Shown here: in pieces, positions 24,441-32,631 of the stretch | Layout: every line of letters starts with the position of its first letter | How positions within the stretch are numbered: position 1 is the first letter of the stretch | Source of the DNA: Rathayibacter sp. SW19 | GTDB taxonomy: Bacteria > Actinomycetota > Actinomycetes > Actinomycetales > Microbacteriaceae | NCBI RefSeq assembly: GCF_030866825.1 | Contig: NZ_CP133020.1 | Span: forward strand, 620,001-684,000 | Direction: 5' to 3' | DNA length: 64,000 bases | The notes under the pieces: generated by a model | Database searches by the model: none | Told to the model about the DNA's origin: nothing | What the model saw: the letters and a program-made list of their open reading frames with translations, nothing else | Made by a program: the position numbers and the translations under genes

Positions 24441-25402
24441 GAACGTGTTCCGTTTTGTGCCGCTGCCATGAGCGACATCGTCTCATACGCGATCGTCGCT
24501 GCAGCCAATGCGGTGATCTCGGCGTGATCGTACGCCGGGCTCACCTCCACCACGTCGACACCGACCAGTTGGCCGCCCGGCAGAGCGCGCAGAAGCGTCA
24601 GCAGCTCCCGAGACGTGAATCCGCCCATCTCTGGCGTGCCTGTGCCCGGCGCGAATGCTGGGTCCAGCACATCGATGTCAACAGACAAATACAGCGCCGT
24701 GTCACCGACCCGCTCCAGAACGCGACGGATGACCTCCTCGACGCCGAGCCTGTCGAAATCGCTGGCGCGGATCGTGGAGAAGCCGAACCCGGCATCCGCT
24801 ACAAGATCCTGCGCATCGTAAAGCGGCCCCCGGATGCCGACGTGGATCGACGAGCCCTTCAAGAGCAGTCCCTCTTCGAATGCGCGGCGGAACACGGTGC
24901 CATGCGTTCGATCCGCGCCGAAGTAGCTATCCCAGGTGTCCAGGTGCGCATCGAAGTGGATCAGGGCTACCGGGCCGTGCTTTCGAGCGATCGCACGCAG
25001 CGTGCCCAGCGCGATCGTGTGGTCACCGCCGAGGGTGACGAGTCTCTGCCCCGCGGCGATCAAACCGCTTGCCGCATCGTCGATCTGCTGGAGCGCCTCA
25101 TCGATGTTGTACGGATTGCACGGCACGTCGCCGGCGTCGACCGCCTGCAGCACACTGAACGGCGCCACGTCGAGCTCCGGGTTAAACGCCGGCCGCAGAT
25201 TGCGTGACGCCTGACGGATTGCCGACGGCCCGAATCGCGCACCAGGTCTGAACGAGACGCCGCCGTCGAACGGCGCGCCGAGAATTGCCACATCGTAGTT
25301 TGCCACCTCATCGATGCGCGGCAGCCGGGCGAACGTCGGCGCCCCCGCGTAGCGTGGGATTTTGGTGCCGTCAGCTGGCGGAATGATGTCGTGCGCATCC
25401 AT
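24437..25402 (-). CDS. Agmatinase/ureohydrolase-family enzyme
   Basis: A 321-residue binuclear manganese ureohydrolase. All metal-binding motifs are present: GGDH near residue 124, DAHLD near 147, and SVDIDVLDPAFAPGTGTPEM near 224. The family removes urea from guanidino compounds such as agmatine, guanidinobutyrate and guanidine itself. With a CodA-like deaminase, an NCS1 permease and a PuuE-like protein in one operon, the true substrate is more likely a breakdown product of a heterocyclic amidine than agmatine. No arginine decarboxylase or putrescine gene is near. Only 6 bases separate it from the upstream gene. Confidence 0.9.
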   Translation of the reverse strand: MDAHDIIPPADGTKIPRYAGAPTFARLPRIDEVANYDVAILGAPFDGGVSFRPGARFGPSAIRQASRNLRPAFNPELDVAPFSVLQAVDAGDVPCNPYNIDEALQQIDDAASGLIAAGQRLVTLGGDHTIALGTLRAIARKHGPVALIHFDAHLDTWDSYFGADRTHGTVFRRAFEEGLLLKGSSIHVGIRGPLYDAQDLVADAGFGFSTIRASDFDRLGVEEVIRRVLERVGDTALYLSVDIDVLDPAFAPGTGTPEMGGFTSRELLTLLRALPGGQLVGVDVVEVSPAYDHAEITALAAATIAYETMSLMAAAQNGTRS

Positions 25403-25408
25403 GTTCGT

Positions 25409-26317
25409 TCACATTTCTGGTTGGGGGAATACTCGGGGCGTCAGCCCGAGCGAACGCGTGTGCTGCGCGATTTCTCCGGCCGTTGTGATCCACAGGTCAT
25501 CCCATTCACTCATCTGATCGATGAGCGTCTCGAGCGTGCGAAGCCGGCCCAACCGCCCGCTGAGGAACGGATGCGCCGTCAGCGCGAAGCATCCGCCGTA
25601 CCGGTGCGATTCGGTCAATTCCGCGCTCCACATCGACAGTGCCTTGGCCGGATCCTCAATCAGTCCGGAACCGAACACCTCGGGCACATAGGCGTATTGT
25701 TCCCAGTCGTCTAGCGACCACGAGACGGGGATTTCGATCAGGGAACGGGCGCCGTCGTGCGGGTGCTCGGCGAGTTCGTAGGGAACGTCGGAATCCATGA
25801 GGCTCGAGTCGTATAGGAATCCGCGATCGAGCAAGAGACCGGCTGTGGCATAGGTTGTTTCCCACATCGGCGCCCGGTAGCCGATCGGACGAACCCCTGC
25901 AACGCGTTCCAATGCGTCGAGGCCGCGATCGAGGACATCCGCTTCCTGTTGTACCGACATTCCTTGGATCGCCTCGTGCAGGTAACCGTGGTGCGCAATC
26001 TCGTGGCCCTCGTCGCGCACGCGGCGGAGGAGATCCGGATAACGCTCTGCCGTGTACCCGGGGCAGAAGAACGTTGCCTGCAGGCCTCGCCGCTTCAACA
26101 TTGCGAGGATGCGCGGCATGCCGGTGACCGCTCCATATGCCTGATGCGACATGACAGATAGCCGGGTGCGGTTCTGCGGGTTCGCCGTGAGCACGACGGA
26201 CTCGTCATCCATGTCGAAGCCAAGTGTCATGGCGGAGCGCATTGCGCCCGGCCAGTCGATCGGATCGGCGGGGCGCGTTGCATCCCGCCCCTCTGGTGTC
26301 ACCTCTTCGGAAGTCAC
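25409..26317 (-). CDS. Polysaccharide deacetylase-fold hydrolase, PuuE/HpPgdA-like
   Basis: A 302-residue NodB-fold protein starting at GTG 26317, which overlaps the permease stop by 4 bases. Signatures are GFDMDDES (the DD metal/base motif), RRGLQATFFCPGYTAERYPD, EGHEIAHHGYLHE, GYRAPMWETT, YDSSLMDSDVPYEL, and TAHPFLSGR. This subset includes cofactor-independent allantoinase PuuE and peptidoglycan deacetylase HpPgdA. In the present operon a ring-opening amidohydrolase role, allantoinase-like, is more plausible than sugar deacetylation. That is an inference from context. Confidence 0.82.
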   Translation of the reverse strand: MTSEEVTPEGRDATRPADPIDWPGAMRSAMTLGFDMDDESVVLTANPQNRTRLSVMSHQAYGAVTGMPRILAMLKRRGLQATFFCPGYTAERYPDLLRRVRDEGHEIAHHGYLHEAIQGMSVQQEADVLDRGLDALERVAGVRPIGYRAPMWETTYATAGLLLDRGFLYDSSLMDSDVPYELAEHPHDGARSLIEIPVSWSLDDWEQYAYVPEVFGSGLIEDPAKALSMWSAELTESHRYGGCFALTAHPFLSGRLGRLRTLETLIDQMSEWDDLWITTAGEIAQHTRSLGLTPRVFPQPEM

Positions 26318-27735
26318 TTCGTCGCCGGCTCCAACGCGTCCGATCGTGACGTGATCGCCAGCCCGATCCAGTAGGCGAGGCCCGCGATGACTGCGCCTGC
26401 CAGCCAGGACAGGTCGATGCCGCCCAGTGCCGTCGCGCCGAAGCCTTGAAGCCAGCTCGGCACCGCATATTCGAAGTTCCAGGTGGCGATGATGCCGAGC
26501 ACGAACGCGATGATCGCGGGCCAGGAGATATCTGGAATGGCCTTCGATCGTGGCGGCTCGAAAAGCGCAGGAACGTCGATGGTCCCCTTTTTCACGCCGT
26601 AGAAGTGGATGAGCATGATGGTTGCCCATGGTGCGACCCAAGTCACGAGCCCGCTGAGCCAGCCATCCAGACTCGAGGCGAAGTCTCCGTTCAGGATCAG
26701 GTAGATGTTGAAGATCAGCGCCAGCACACCGACGCCGTAGCTCAGTTTGCGGCGGTCGATATTCCAATCCAAGGTGAGTGCGGAGAGACTGCACGAGTAG
26801 ATGTTCAACACGTTGGTCGCAATCGGTCCGTGAATGACGAGAAAGATCACCGGAATCGCCAACCACCCGAACGCGTCGACGACGAGTTGCCCAGGGTCTA
26901 CGGTCTGCGAGATCGTCGCCAGCGTTGCGCCGAAGATGCCGAGCCACACCGTCGGGATGAACTGCCCCAGCACGCTGCCGAAATACAGCTTGGCGCGGGA
27001 AACGGAGGGAGAGACGAATCGCGAATAGTCGGATGCGTATGCGAACCAGGTAATGCCCCAACCAATACCGATCGCGGTCATCAGCGTCGTTGCCGAACTC
27101 CACAGCGCCACGCCGTCGAGACCCTTACCGCTGTAGTTCCAATGGACTCCTGAACTGGTCCACGCGACCACGGTCATCACCAGGAGCACGGCAAGTGTGA
27201 TCGGCACCGTCCAGCGCTCGAATCGGGCGATGGCGCGGAAGCCGACCGCGGCCAGCCAAACCTGGAGGCCCATGATGATCACCGCGACGATGATCTTGAA
27301 CGGCAGGCCACCGTTGAAGCCGAGTTTTGCGAACAGCGCTACGACCAGGTCCAAGATGATCCAGGTGTTGATGGCGCACCAGCCGATCGCGAGAAGGCCC
27401 TGCAGCAGAGCCGGAAAATAAGCGCCGCGCCGACCGAATGCGCTGCGGGAGAGCACCATTTGGCTGACAGCAGTGCGCTGGCCCATAAGGACGAAGAATC
27501 CGAAGGTGGCCATCCCGATGATGTTGCCGGTCACCAGGATGAGAATCGTCTGGAAGAGGCTCAGCCCGAGGTTGATGCCAAGGGCGCCGAGCACCCAGTT
27601 GATCGGAGCGACGTTCGCGCCGCACCAGATCCAGAATTGGTGGGAGACGGTGGAGGTTCTTGCGTTTTCGGGCACCGGCATGAGCGAATGCTCTGCCGCC
27701 TCGGTTGTTTGCAGATCATCATTGACCAACGACAC
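26314..27735 (-). CDS. NCS1-family nucleobase/cytosine permease
   Basis: A 473-residue membrane protein with about 12 helices. NCS1 features include FWIWCGANVAPINWVLGALG in the first helix, QMVLSRSAFGRRGAYFPALL, GWCAINTW, and the FAYASDYSRFV loop conserved in purine-cytosine permeases. It imports a nucleobase, hydantoin or related heterocycle by cation symport. GTG 27735 is chosen because GGAGG lies just upstream; an in-frame start at 27792 would lie before that site. First gene of the catabolic operon. Confidence 0.88.
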   Translation of the reverse strand: MSLVNDDLQTTEAAEHSLMPVPENARTSTVSHQFWIWCGANVAPINWVLGALGINLGLSLFQTILILVTGNIIGMATFGFFVLMGQRTAVSQMVLSRSAFGRRGAYFPALLQGLLAIGWCAINTWIILDLVVALFAKLGFNGGLPFKIIVAVIIMGLQVWLAAVGFRAIARFERWTVPITLAVLLVMTVVAWTSSGVHWNYSGKGLDGVALWSSATTLMTAIGIGWGITWFAYASDYSRFVSPSVSRAKLYFGSVLGQFIPTVWLGIFGATLATISQTVDPGQLVVDAFGWLAIPVIFLVIHGPIATNVLNIYSCSLSALTLDWNIDRRKLSYGVGVLALIFNIYLILNGDFASSLDGWLSGLVTWVAPWATIMLIHFYGVKKGTIDVPALFEPPRSKAIPDISWPAIIAFVLGIIATWNFEYAVPSWLQGFGATALGGIDLSWLAGAVIAGLAYWIGLAITSRSDALEPATK

Positions 27736-27763
27736 GGGTCCTCCTGCGTTTGGGGTGTGCTCA

Positions 27764-27792
27764 GTATTCACCCGCCATGTACGATGCGTCAA
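27764..27792 (-). promoter_or_regulatory. Putative promoter of the nucleobase-catabolism operon
   Basis: On the minus strand TTGACG (27787-27792) and GAATAC (27764-27769) are 17 bases apart, 28 bases before the GTG of the permease. An 8-base palindrome CATATATG lies just upstream at about 27803-27810, between the two divergent genes, and could be part of the regulator's site. Confidence 0.45.
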
Positions 27793-27911
27793 TAAGTATT
27801 TTCATATATGGTAAGTGCGTTCAACACGAGTGTTTGCAGATGCTGGATCCGATCAGATCGACTGACCTCTGTCCGACACGCGGCAGGTCGGGACAGTGAG
27901 CGGAGGCAGCA

Positions 27912-28490
27912 ATGACCGAACCGCAGGACCTGTCCCGGGGCGGTGTGACCGACGAGCGCGTCGGGCATCGCATCCGACAGCTCCGCAGAGCGAAGGGCCT
28001 GTCTTCGAAAGAACTCGCCGCGCGTGCAGGGTTGACCGCGTCCTACATCAGTCGCATCGAGAACGCCAAGGTCAGCCCGACCGTTGCCACCGTCGGCAAG
28101 CTCGTCCAGGCCATGGGCGAGAGCTTCGCAAGCCTGTTCGATGACGCGCAAGCGTCAGGTCCCGTCGTGCGCGCCGGCGACCGGCACCCGCTGCACAGTC
28201 GAGGCGTCGACGACTTCCGCGTGACCCCTGCCTGGGCATCGCGGCTTGTCGTCATGGAATCGCTCATCGGCCCGGGGCAGGCCAGCGGTGCCCAACCGCA
28301 TACGCATCCGGGCGACGAGGAGTGCGTTCTGGTTCTTGACGGTCAACTGACAGTGTGGCTGGACAACCGCGAATACCTTCTTGGTCCCGGAGATTCCGCG
28401 ACCTATCTGTGTCGGCTTCCACATCGTTGGAGAAATGTCAGCACCGGCTCGAGCCGCGTTCTGTGGATCATCACGCCGGCGATTTACTGA
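27912..28490 (+). CDS. XRE-cupin transcriptional regulator
   Basis: A 192-residue regulator. Residues 17-75 form an XRE helix-turn-helix (RIRQLRRAKGLSSKELAARA, SYISRIENAKVSPTVATVGK). The C-terminal half is a cupin (GAQPHTHPGDEECVLVLDGQ, LGPGDSATY, PHRWRNVS) that probably senses a small molecule. It diverges from the NCS1/deacetylase/ureohydrolase/CodA operon across 176 bases and is the obvious candidate to control it. Confidence 0.9.
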   Translation: MTEPQDLSRGGVTDERVGHRIRQLRRAKGLSSKELAARAGLTASYISRIENAKVSPTVATVGKLVQAMGESFASLFDDAQASGPVVRAGDRHPLHSRGVDDFRVTPAWASRLVVMESLIGPGQASGAQPHTHPGDEECVLVLDGQLTVWLDNREYLLGPGDSATYLCRLPHRWRNVSTGSSRVLWIITPAIY

Positions 28491-28525
28491 GCACTCCGCT
28501 GACGGGTGACCAGAACCGGACATGC

Positions 28526-29512
28526 CTATCGGTTGACGTAGCCCAGGTGCAGCTCGTTATACCGGTCGCCTTGAACTCCCAGTCGACTGGTCAGCGAGTC
28601 AAGATCAGCGACCTCGTCGGCGGACAGTGCGACAGTGGTTGAGCCGGCGTTCTCCTCAATCCGCGACGTGCGCCGGGTGCCCGGGATCGGGGTGATCCAG
28701 GGCTGTTGGGCGAGCAACCATGCCAGGGCGATCTGTCCGGGAGTGGCGCCCTTGTCGTTCGCGAGTTCGGAGACGCGCTCAACGATGGCGTGATTCGCAT
28801 CCCGATTCTCCGGGGTGAACCGGGGGATAGTCGTTCGTACGTCCCCGTCGGCGAATGTGGTTGATGCGTCTACGGCGCCCGTCAGGAACCCCTTTCCGAG
28901 CGGGCTGAATGGTACGAAGCCGATGCCGAGTTCCGTCAGTGTCGGCAGGATCTCCGGCTCCGGGTCTCGCGTCCACAGCGAGTACTCGCTCTGGAGCGCC
29001 GTGACCGGGAAGACTGCGTGGGCGGCTCGGATGGTCGCGGCCGCAGCTTCGGACAGTCCGAAATGGCGCACCTTGCCTGCCTGGACGAGGTCGCCGACCG
29101 TGCCGGCGACGTCCTCGATGGGGACGTTCGGGTCGACGCGGTGCTGGTAGAAGAGATCGATGACGTCTGTGCGCAGCCGGCGAAGGGATTCGTCTGCGAC
29201 GCGCCTGATGCGCTCAGGGCGGCTGTCGAGGCCGACGGATTTGCCGTCGTCGATCTTCCAGCCGAATTTGGTCGCGATCACGACCTGGTCGCGAACCGGC
29301 TCCAAGGCTTCGCCGACGAGTTCCTCGTTGACGAAGGGCCCGTACACCTCGGCGGTGTCGAAGAAGGTGACGCCGCAGTCGAGGGCGCTGCGTAGGACAC
29401 GGATCATATCGTCGCGGTCGCCCGGATTGGGCCCGTAGCTCTGGGACATGCCCATGGCACCCAATCCGATCGCGGAGACTTCGAGGCCTTGGCCGAGGGT
29501 TCGTGTGTGCAT
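28526..29512 (-). CDS. Aldo/keto reductase (first of three)
   Basis: A 328-residue NAD(P)H-dependent reductase with a TIM-barrel fold. The catalytic tetrad is visible: FFDTAEVYG (Asp and Tyr), ATKFG (Lys), YQHRVDP (His). It resembles AKRs acting on broad aldehydes and ketones. The start at 29512 (MHTRTLG) has GGAAG upstream; an in-frame start at 29524 overlaps it. Last gene of the seven-gene redox operon. Confidence 0.9.
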   Translation of the reverse strand: MHTRTLGQGLEVSAIGLGAMGMSQSYGPNPGDRDDMIRVLRSALDCGVTFFDTAEVYGPFVNEELVGEALEPVRDQVVIATKFGWKIDDGKSVGLDSRPERIRRVADESLRRLRTDVIDLFYQHRVDPNVPIEDVAGTVGDLVQAGKVRHFGLSEAAAATIRAAHAVFPVTALQSEYSLWTRDPEPEILPTLTELGIGFVPFSPLGKGFLTGAVDASTTFADGDVRTTIPRFTPENRDANHAIVERVSELANDKGATPGQIALAWLLAQQPWITPIPGTRRTSRIEENAGSTTVALSADEVADLDSLTSRLGVQGDRYNELHLGYVNR

Positions 29513-29544
29513 GGTGACTTCCATTTCTTCGGGTTCTTGGTCGG

Positions 29545-30564
29545 CTACTGGCGGCGGCGCCTGACGGCGACCAGTTCGTGCTGTCCATAGCTGTTGTCAT
29601 CCGGATTGATGGTCACACCGGGTGCGACGAGCTCGTCGATGCGGTCGAGGACGTCCGCGGACAGCGTCACATTCGCGGCAGGCAAGTACGACTCCAACTG
29701 CTCCATCGTGCGCGGGCCGACGATCGCGGAGGTGACGCCGGGGTGATTGATGACGAACGCTATCGCCAGCTCGATCAGGGTGAGCCCGGACTGCTCGGCG
29801 AGCAGCGCAAGTTCCTCCACGACGTCAAGTTTGCGCTGGTTCGCCGGCGTGCTCATGTCGAAGCGCGCGCTCGGGCGTGCGTGCGACGTGGGAGCCGAGG
29901 CGGAATCCTTCCGCCACCGGCCCGATAGCCAGCCGCCGCCTAGCGGACTGTACGTCAGTGCGCCCATGCCGTACCGCTGAACCGTGGGGAGGATGTCCTC
30001 CTCGATGCCCCTGACGAGGATCGAGTATGGCGGTTGCTCGGTCACGAACCGCTCCAAATTGCGCTCGCGAGATGCCCACTGCGCTTCGACGATCTGGGAC
30101 CCAGCGTATGAAGATGAGCCGAGGTAGCGGACCTTGCCCTGGTGCACCAGGTCGCTGAGCGCACCGAGGGTCTCCTCCACGTCCGTGTCGGGGCTGGGTC
30201 GATGCACCTGGTAGAGGTCGATGTAGTCCGTGCGCAGCCGACGCAGCGAGTTCTCAACCTCACGGATGATCCAGCGCCGTGACCCGCCGCAATGGCCCAG
30301 GTCATCGCCCATCGGCATGAAGAACTTCGTCGCAAGGAAGACGTCGTCGCGGCGTCCTTCGAGCGACTCACCGACGATCTCCTCTGAGATCCCGCCGGAG
30401 TACACGTCCGCTGTGTCGATGAAGTTGATGCCGCTGTCGAGCGCGCGATGGATGATGCGGATCGAGTCGGAGCGATCGTCGTTGCCCCATGGGCCGAACA
30501 TCATCGCTCCGAGACAGAGTGGGCTGACCTGAACACCCGTTCGTCCGAGATATCGATAGTCCAT
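29545..30564 (-). CDS. Aldo/keto reductase (second)
   Basis: A 339-residue aldo/keto reductase: MDYRYLGRTGVQVSPLCLGA, NFIDTADVYSGG (Asp, Tyr), LATKF (Lys), LYQVHRPSPDTDVEETLGAL (His), and TSAIVGPRTMEQLE near the C-terminus for cofactor binding. It is distinct in sequence from the first and third reductases, so not a recent duplicate. A GAAAGGAAA purine-rich site precedes the ATG. It is separated from the downstream reductase by 32 bases. Confidence 0.9.
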   Translation of the reverse strand: MDYRYLGRTGVQVSPLCLGAMMFGPWGNDDRSDSIRIIHRALDSGINFIDTADVYSGGISEEIVGESLEGRRDDVFLATKFFMPMGDDLGHCGGSRRWIIREVENSLRRLRTDYIDLYQVHRPSPDTDVEETLGALSDLVHQGKVRYLGSSSYAGSQIVEAQWASRERNLERFVTEQPPYSILVRGIEEDILPTVQRYGMGALTYSPLGGGWLSGRWRKDSASAPTSHARPSARFDMSTPANQRKLDVVEELALLAEQSGLTLIELAIAFVINHPGVTSAIVGPRTMEQLESYLPAANVTLSADVLDRIDELVAPGVTINPDDNSYGQHELVAVRRRRQ

Positions 30565-30594
30565 CTTTATTTTCCTTTCTGGAAAAGTTGTACT

Positions 30595-30996
30595 TCAGGG
30601 GCGCCGGTACTCAGCGGTGCTGAGCTTCTCGAGCCAAGTGGTTGTGGCTGCCGGATCGTCGGCGCTGTCGAGCATGGCGAGGTGCTCCATGAAGTCCTCG
30701 GGTGTTGCACCGTGCCAGTGCTCTTCTCCCGGCGGTGTGTACACCGTCTGTCCGGGGTGCACCTCGATCACCGTGCCATCGCGGGTCCCCATGAGCGCGA
30801 TGCCGTCGGTGACGTGCAATGTCTGACCGTGCGCGTGCGAATGCCACGCCGTGTGCGCGCCGGGAGCGAACCGAACACGGGCCACGACCATCCGCTGTCC
30901 GGCATCGTGGGGCGCGGCGATCGAGTCGACCCACACATCGCCGGTGAATGTCGCGTCTGGCCCCTTCGTCGTTGCGGGCTTGGGTTCAATTCTCAT
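30595..30996 (-). CDS. Small cupin-domain protein
   Basis: A 133-residue single cupin. Metal ligands are in AWHSHAHGQTLHVTDGIALM (H-x-H and a downstream His) and PGEEHWHGATPEDFMEH. Such proteins often accompany carboxymuconolactone decarboxylase-like proteins and aldo/keto reductases, with uncertain roles in redox or aldehyde stress. The ATG at 30996 has AGGA 6 bases upstream. It lies 8 bases after the third reductase stop. Confidence 0.86.
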   Translation of the reverse strand: MRIEPKPATTKGPDATFTGDVWVDSIAAPHDAGQRMVVARVRFAPGAHTAWHSHAHGQTLHVTDGIALMGTRDGTVIEVHPGQTVYTPPGEEHWHGATPEDFMEHLAMLDSADDPAATTTWLEKLSTAEYRRP

Positions 30997-31004
30997 CGTG
31001 GTCC

Positions 31005-31895
31005 TCACGCTTCGGGGATGGCGCGATCGAAGAAATCGGCGCGGGGTGCATCTGGGTCCGGTCCATTGCGAATGCCGGTGTCGAGTGCGTCGATCCGTGC
31101 GAGTTCATCGGCGGTCAGCTCGAAGTCGAAGACGTCGAAGTTCTCGGCGATCCGCTGCGGGTTGGTGGATTTGGGAATCGCCGACCGGCCCTGTTCCAGA
31201 TGCCAGCGCAGCATCACCTGGGCGGCTGACTTGCTGTGATCTGCGGCAATCGCCTTCAGTGTGGGGTCGTCCATCACGCTGCGTCGCTCGTCACCGCTAC
31301 CCGGATAGGGGTAGAAGGTGATTCCGCCGATGGGTGACCAGGCCTGGGTCAGGATGCCGTTCTCCTCGTCGATCTTCCGCACCTCCGGTTGCGTGAAGTA
31401 CGGGTGCAGTTCGATCTGGTTCACGGCCGGCACGACGTCGGTCGCCTCGAGGAGTCGTTCCACATGGTGGGGCATGAAATTGCTGACACCGATCGCGCGC
31501 ACCTTCCCGTCGGCGAACAACGTCTCGAGCGCCTGGTATGCGGCGATGGTCTTGTCGAAACGATCCGGCGCCGGCTGGTGAAGGATCAGGAGATCCAACT
31601 GTTCGACCTCCAGCTTGCCGACGGCCTTGTCAAACGCGTGCAACGTTTCGTCGTATCCGTAGTCCGAGACCCAGACCTTCGTCTCGAGGAACACCTCGGC
31701 TCGATTCACCCCAGATCGACGGATGCCTTCACCCACCTGTCGCTCATTCCCGTACGCGGCGGCCGTGTCGATATGGCGGTAGCCCGTCTTCAGTGCCGCC
31801 TCGACCGCCTGAGCGGTCTCCTCGGCCGGGCTCTGGAAGACGCCGAAGCCGAGGGCCGGCATCCGCACGCCGTTGTTCAGTGTGAGTTCGATCAT
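31005..31895 (-). CDS. Aldo/keto reductase (third), 2,5-diketogluconate-reductase-like
   Basis: A 296-residue AKR5-type enzyme: LNNGVRMPALGFGVFQ, RHIDTAAAYGNE (Asp and Tyr), LETKVWV (Lys), LLILHQPAP (His), AIGVSNF, IPKSTNPQRI near the cofactor site. This group reduces 2,5-diketo-D-gluconate, methylglyoxal and other carbonyls with NADPH. AGGAG lies upstream of ATG 31895, which overlaps the DUF2255 stop by 4 bases. A longer upstream reading has no support. Confidence 0.9.
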   Translation of the reverse strand: MIELTLNNGVRMPALGFGVFQSPAEETAQAVEAALKTGYRHIDTAAAYGNERQVGEGIRRSGVNRAEVFLETKVWVSDYGYDETLHAFDKAVGKLEVEQLDLLILHQPAPDRFDKTIAAYQALETLFADGKVRAIGVSNFMPHHVERLLEATDVVPAVNQIELHPYFTQPEVRKIDEENGILTQAWSPIGGITFYPYPGSGDERRSVMDDPTLKAIAADHSKSAAQVMLRWHLEQGRSAIPKSTNPQRIAENFDVFDFELTADELARIDALDTGIRNGPDPDAPRADFFDRAIPEA

Positions 31896-32290
31896 GATGC
31901 TTCTCCTTGAGTGGAACTTGTGGGTGTTAGTCGCAGAGTGAGCGCGTGCGCTTTCTCGCCGACGACGGAGGCGACGATGCGTTGCCCATAGCGGTCGTAC
32001 TTCTGGTGATACGCCGTGTCGATCGCGTTCTGCTCGGCCGCGTTCGCCGCGGTGAAGCTCACGTCTCGTCCGACTCCACCGGCTTCGATGCGACCGGCAC
32101 CGGATCGCAGAGCTCGAACAAACCAGGGATTTTCGGGGCCATGAGCGGAGCGGACGTAAATGCTCTCGCCAACCCGCACGGCCCAGATCGTGACGAATGC
32201 GCGCGGGGTGCCGTCTTTGCGGTACGAACTGATTCGTAGCTCGTCGGCGTGCCCGATCTGATCGAGTTCGTCGCCGGTCCAGCTCGTCAT
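31892..32290 (-). CDS. DUF2255 protein
   Basis: A 132-residue protein matching the DUF2255 pattern by eye: LDQIGHADELRISSYRKDGT, RAFVTIWAVRVGESIYVRSA, then HGPENPWFVRALRSGAGRIE. The beta-barrel outline recalls FMN-binding split barrels and nitroreductase-like deazaflavin proteins, but the function is unknown. It overlaps both neighbours by 4 bases, which indicates tight co-translation with the carbonyl-reducing enzymes. Confidence 0.82.
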   Translation of the reverse strand: MTSWTGDELDQIGHADELRISSYRKDGTPRAFVTIWAVRVGESIYVRSAHGPENPWFVRALRSGAGRIEAGGVGRDVSFTAANAAEQNAIDTAYHQKYDRYGQRIVASVVGEKAHALTLRLTPTSSTQGEAS

Positions 32291-32631
32291 GCCTGACTCC
32301 GTTCGGCTTCGTCTTCGGTGAACACGCGTTTCGCGACCTGCATGGCCGACATCGCCTTGGGCCAGCCCGCGTAGAACGCAAGGTGGGTGATGGCCTCCTT
32401 CAGCTCAGTCTCGGTCAAACCGTTCTGCTTGGCCATCCGCAGATGCCCGACCAGTTGTTCCGTGCTGCCTGAGGTGACAAGACTGGCGACGGTGATCAGG
32501 CTTCGATCGCGACGCGCGAGTTCAGGTCGGCTCCAGACGTCGCCGAAGAGCACGTCGTCGGTGAGGTCGACCAGTTTGGGTGCGAAGTCGCCGATCGCGC
32601 GTTGTGCTGGCGTTTGTTTCTCGTCGTTCAT
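32287..32631 (-). CDS. Carboxymuconolactone decarboxylase-family protein
   Basis: A 114-residue alpha-helical protein with the family core RRDRSLITVASLVTSGSTEQ, LVGHLRMAKQNGLTETELKE, ITHLAFYAGWPKAMSAM. There is no CxxC, so it is not an AhpD-type peroxidase. Homologues in similar clusters are unassigned and may be decarboxylases or redox helpers. Start ATG 32631 overlaps the alcohol dehydrogenase stop by 4 bases. Confidence 0.88.
   Translation of the reverse strand: MNDEKQTPAQRAIGDFAPKLVDLTDDVLFGDVWSRPELARRDRSLITVASLVTSGSTEQLVGHLRMAKQNGLTETELKEAITHLAFYAGWPKAMSAMQVAKRVFTEDEAERSQA

Noticed and set aside
25409..27103. A 564-residue protein combining the deacetylase with an N-terminal Arg-rich region
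   Set aside because: The upstream part is antiparallel-frame noise inside the permease gene; GTG 26317 overlapping the permease stop is the natural start.
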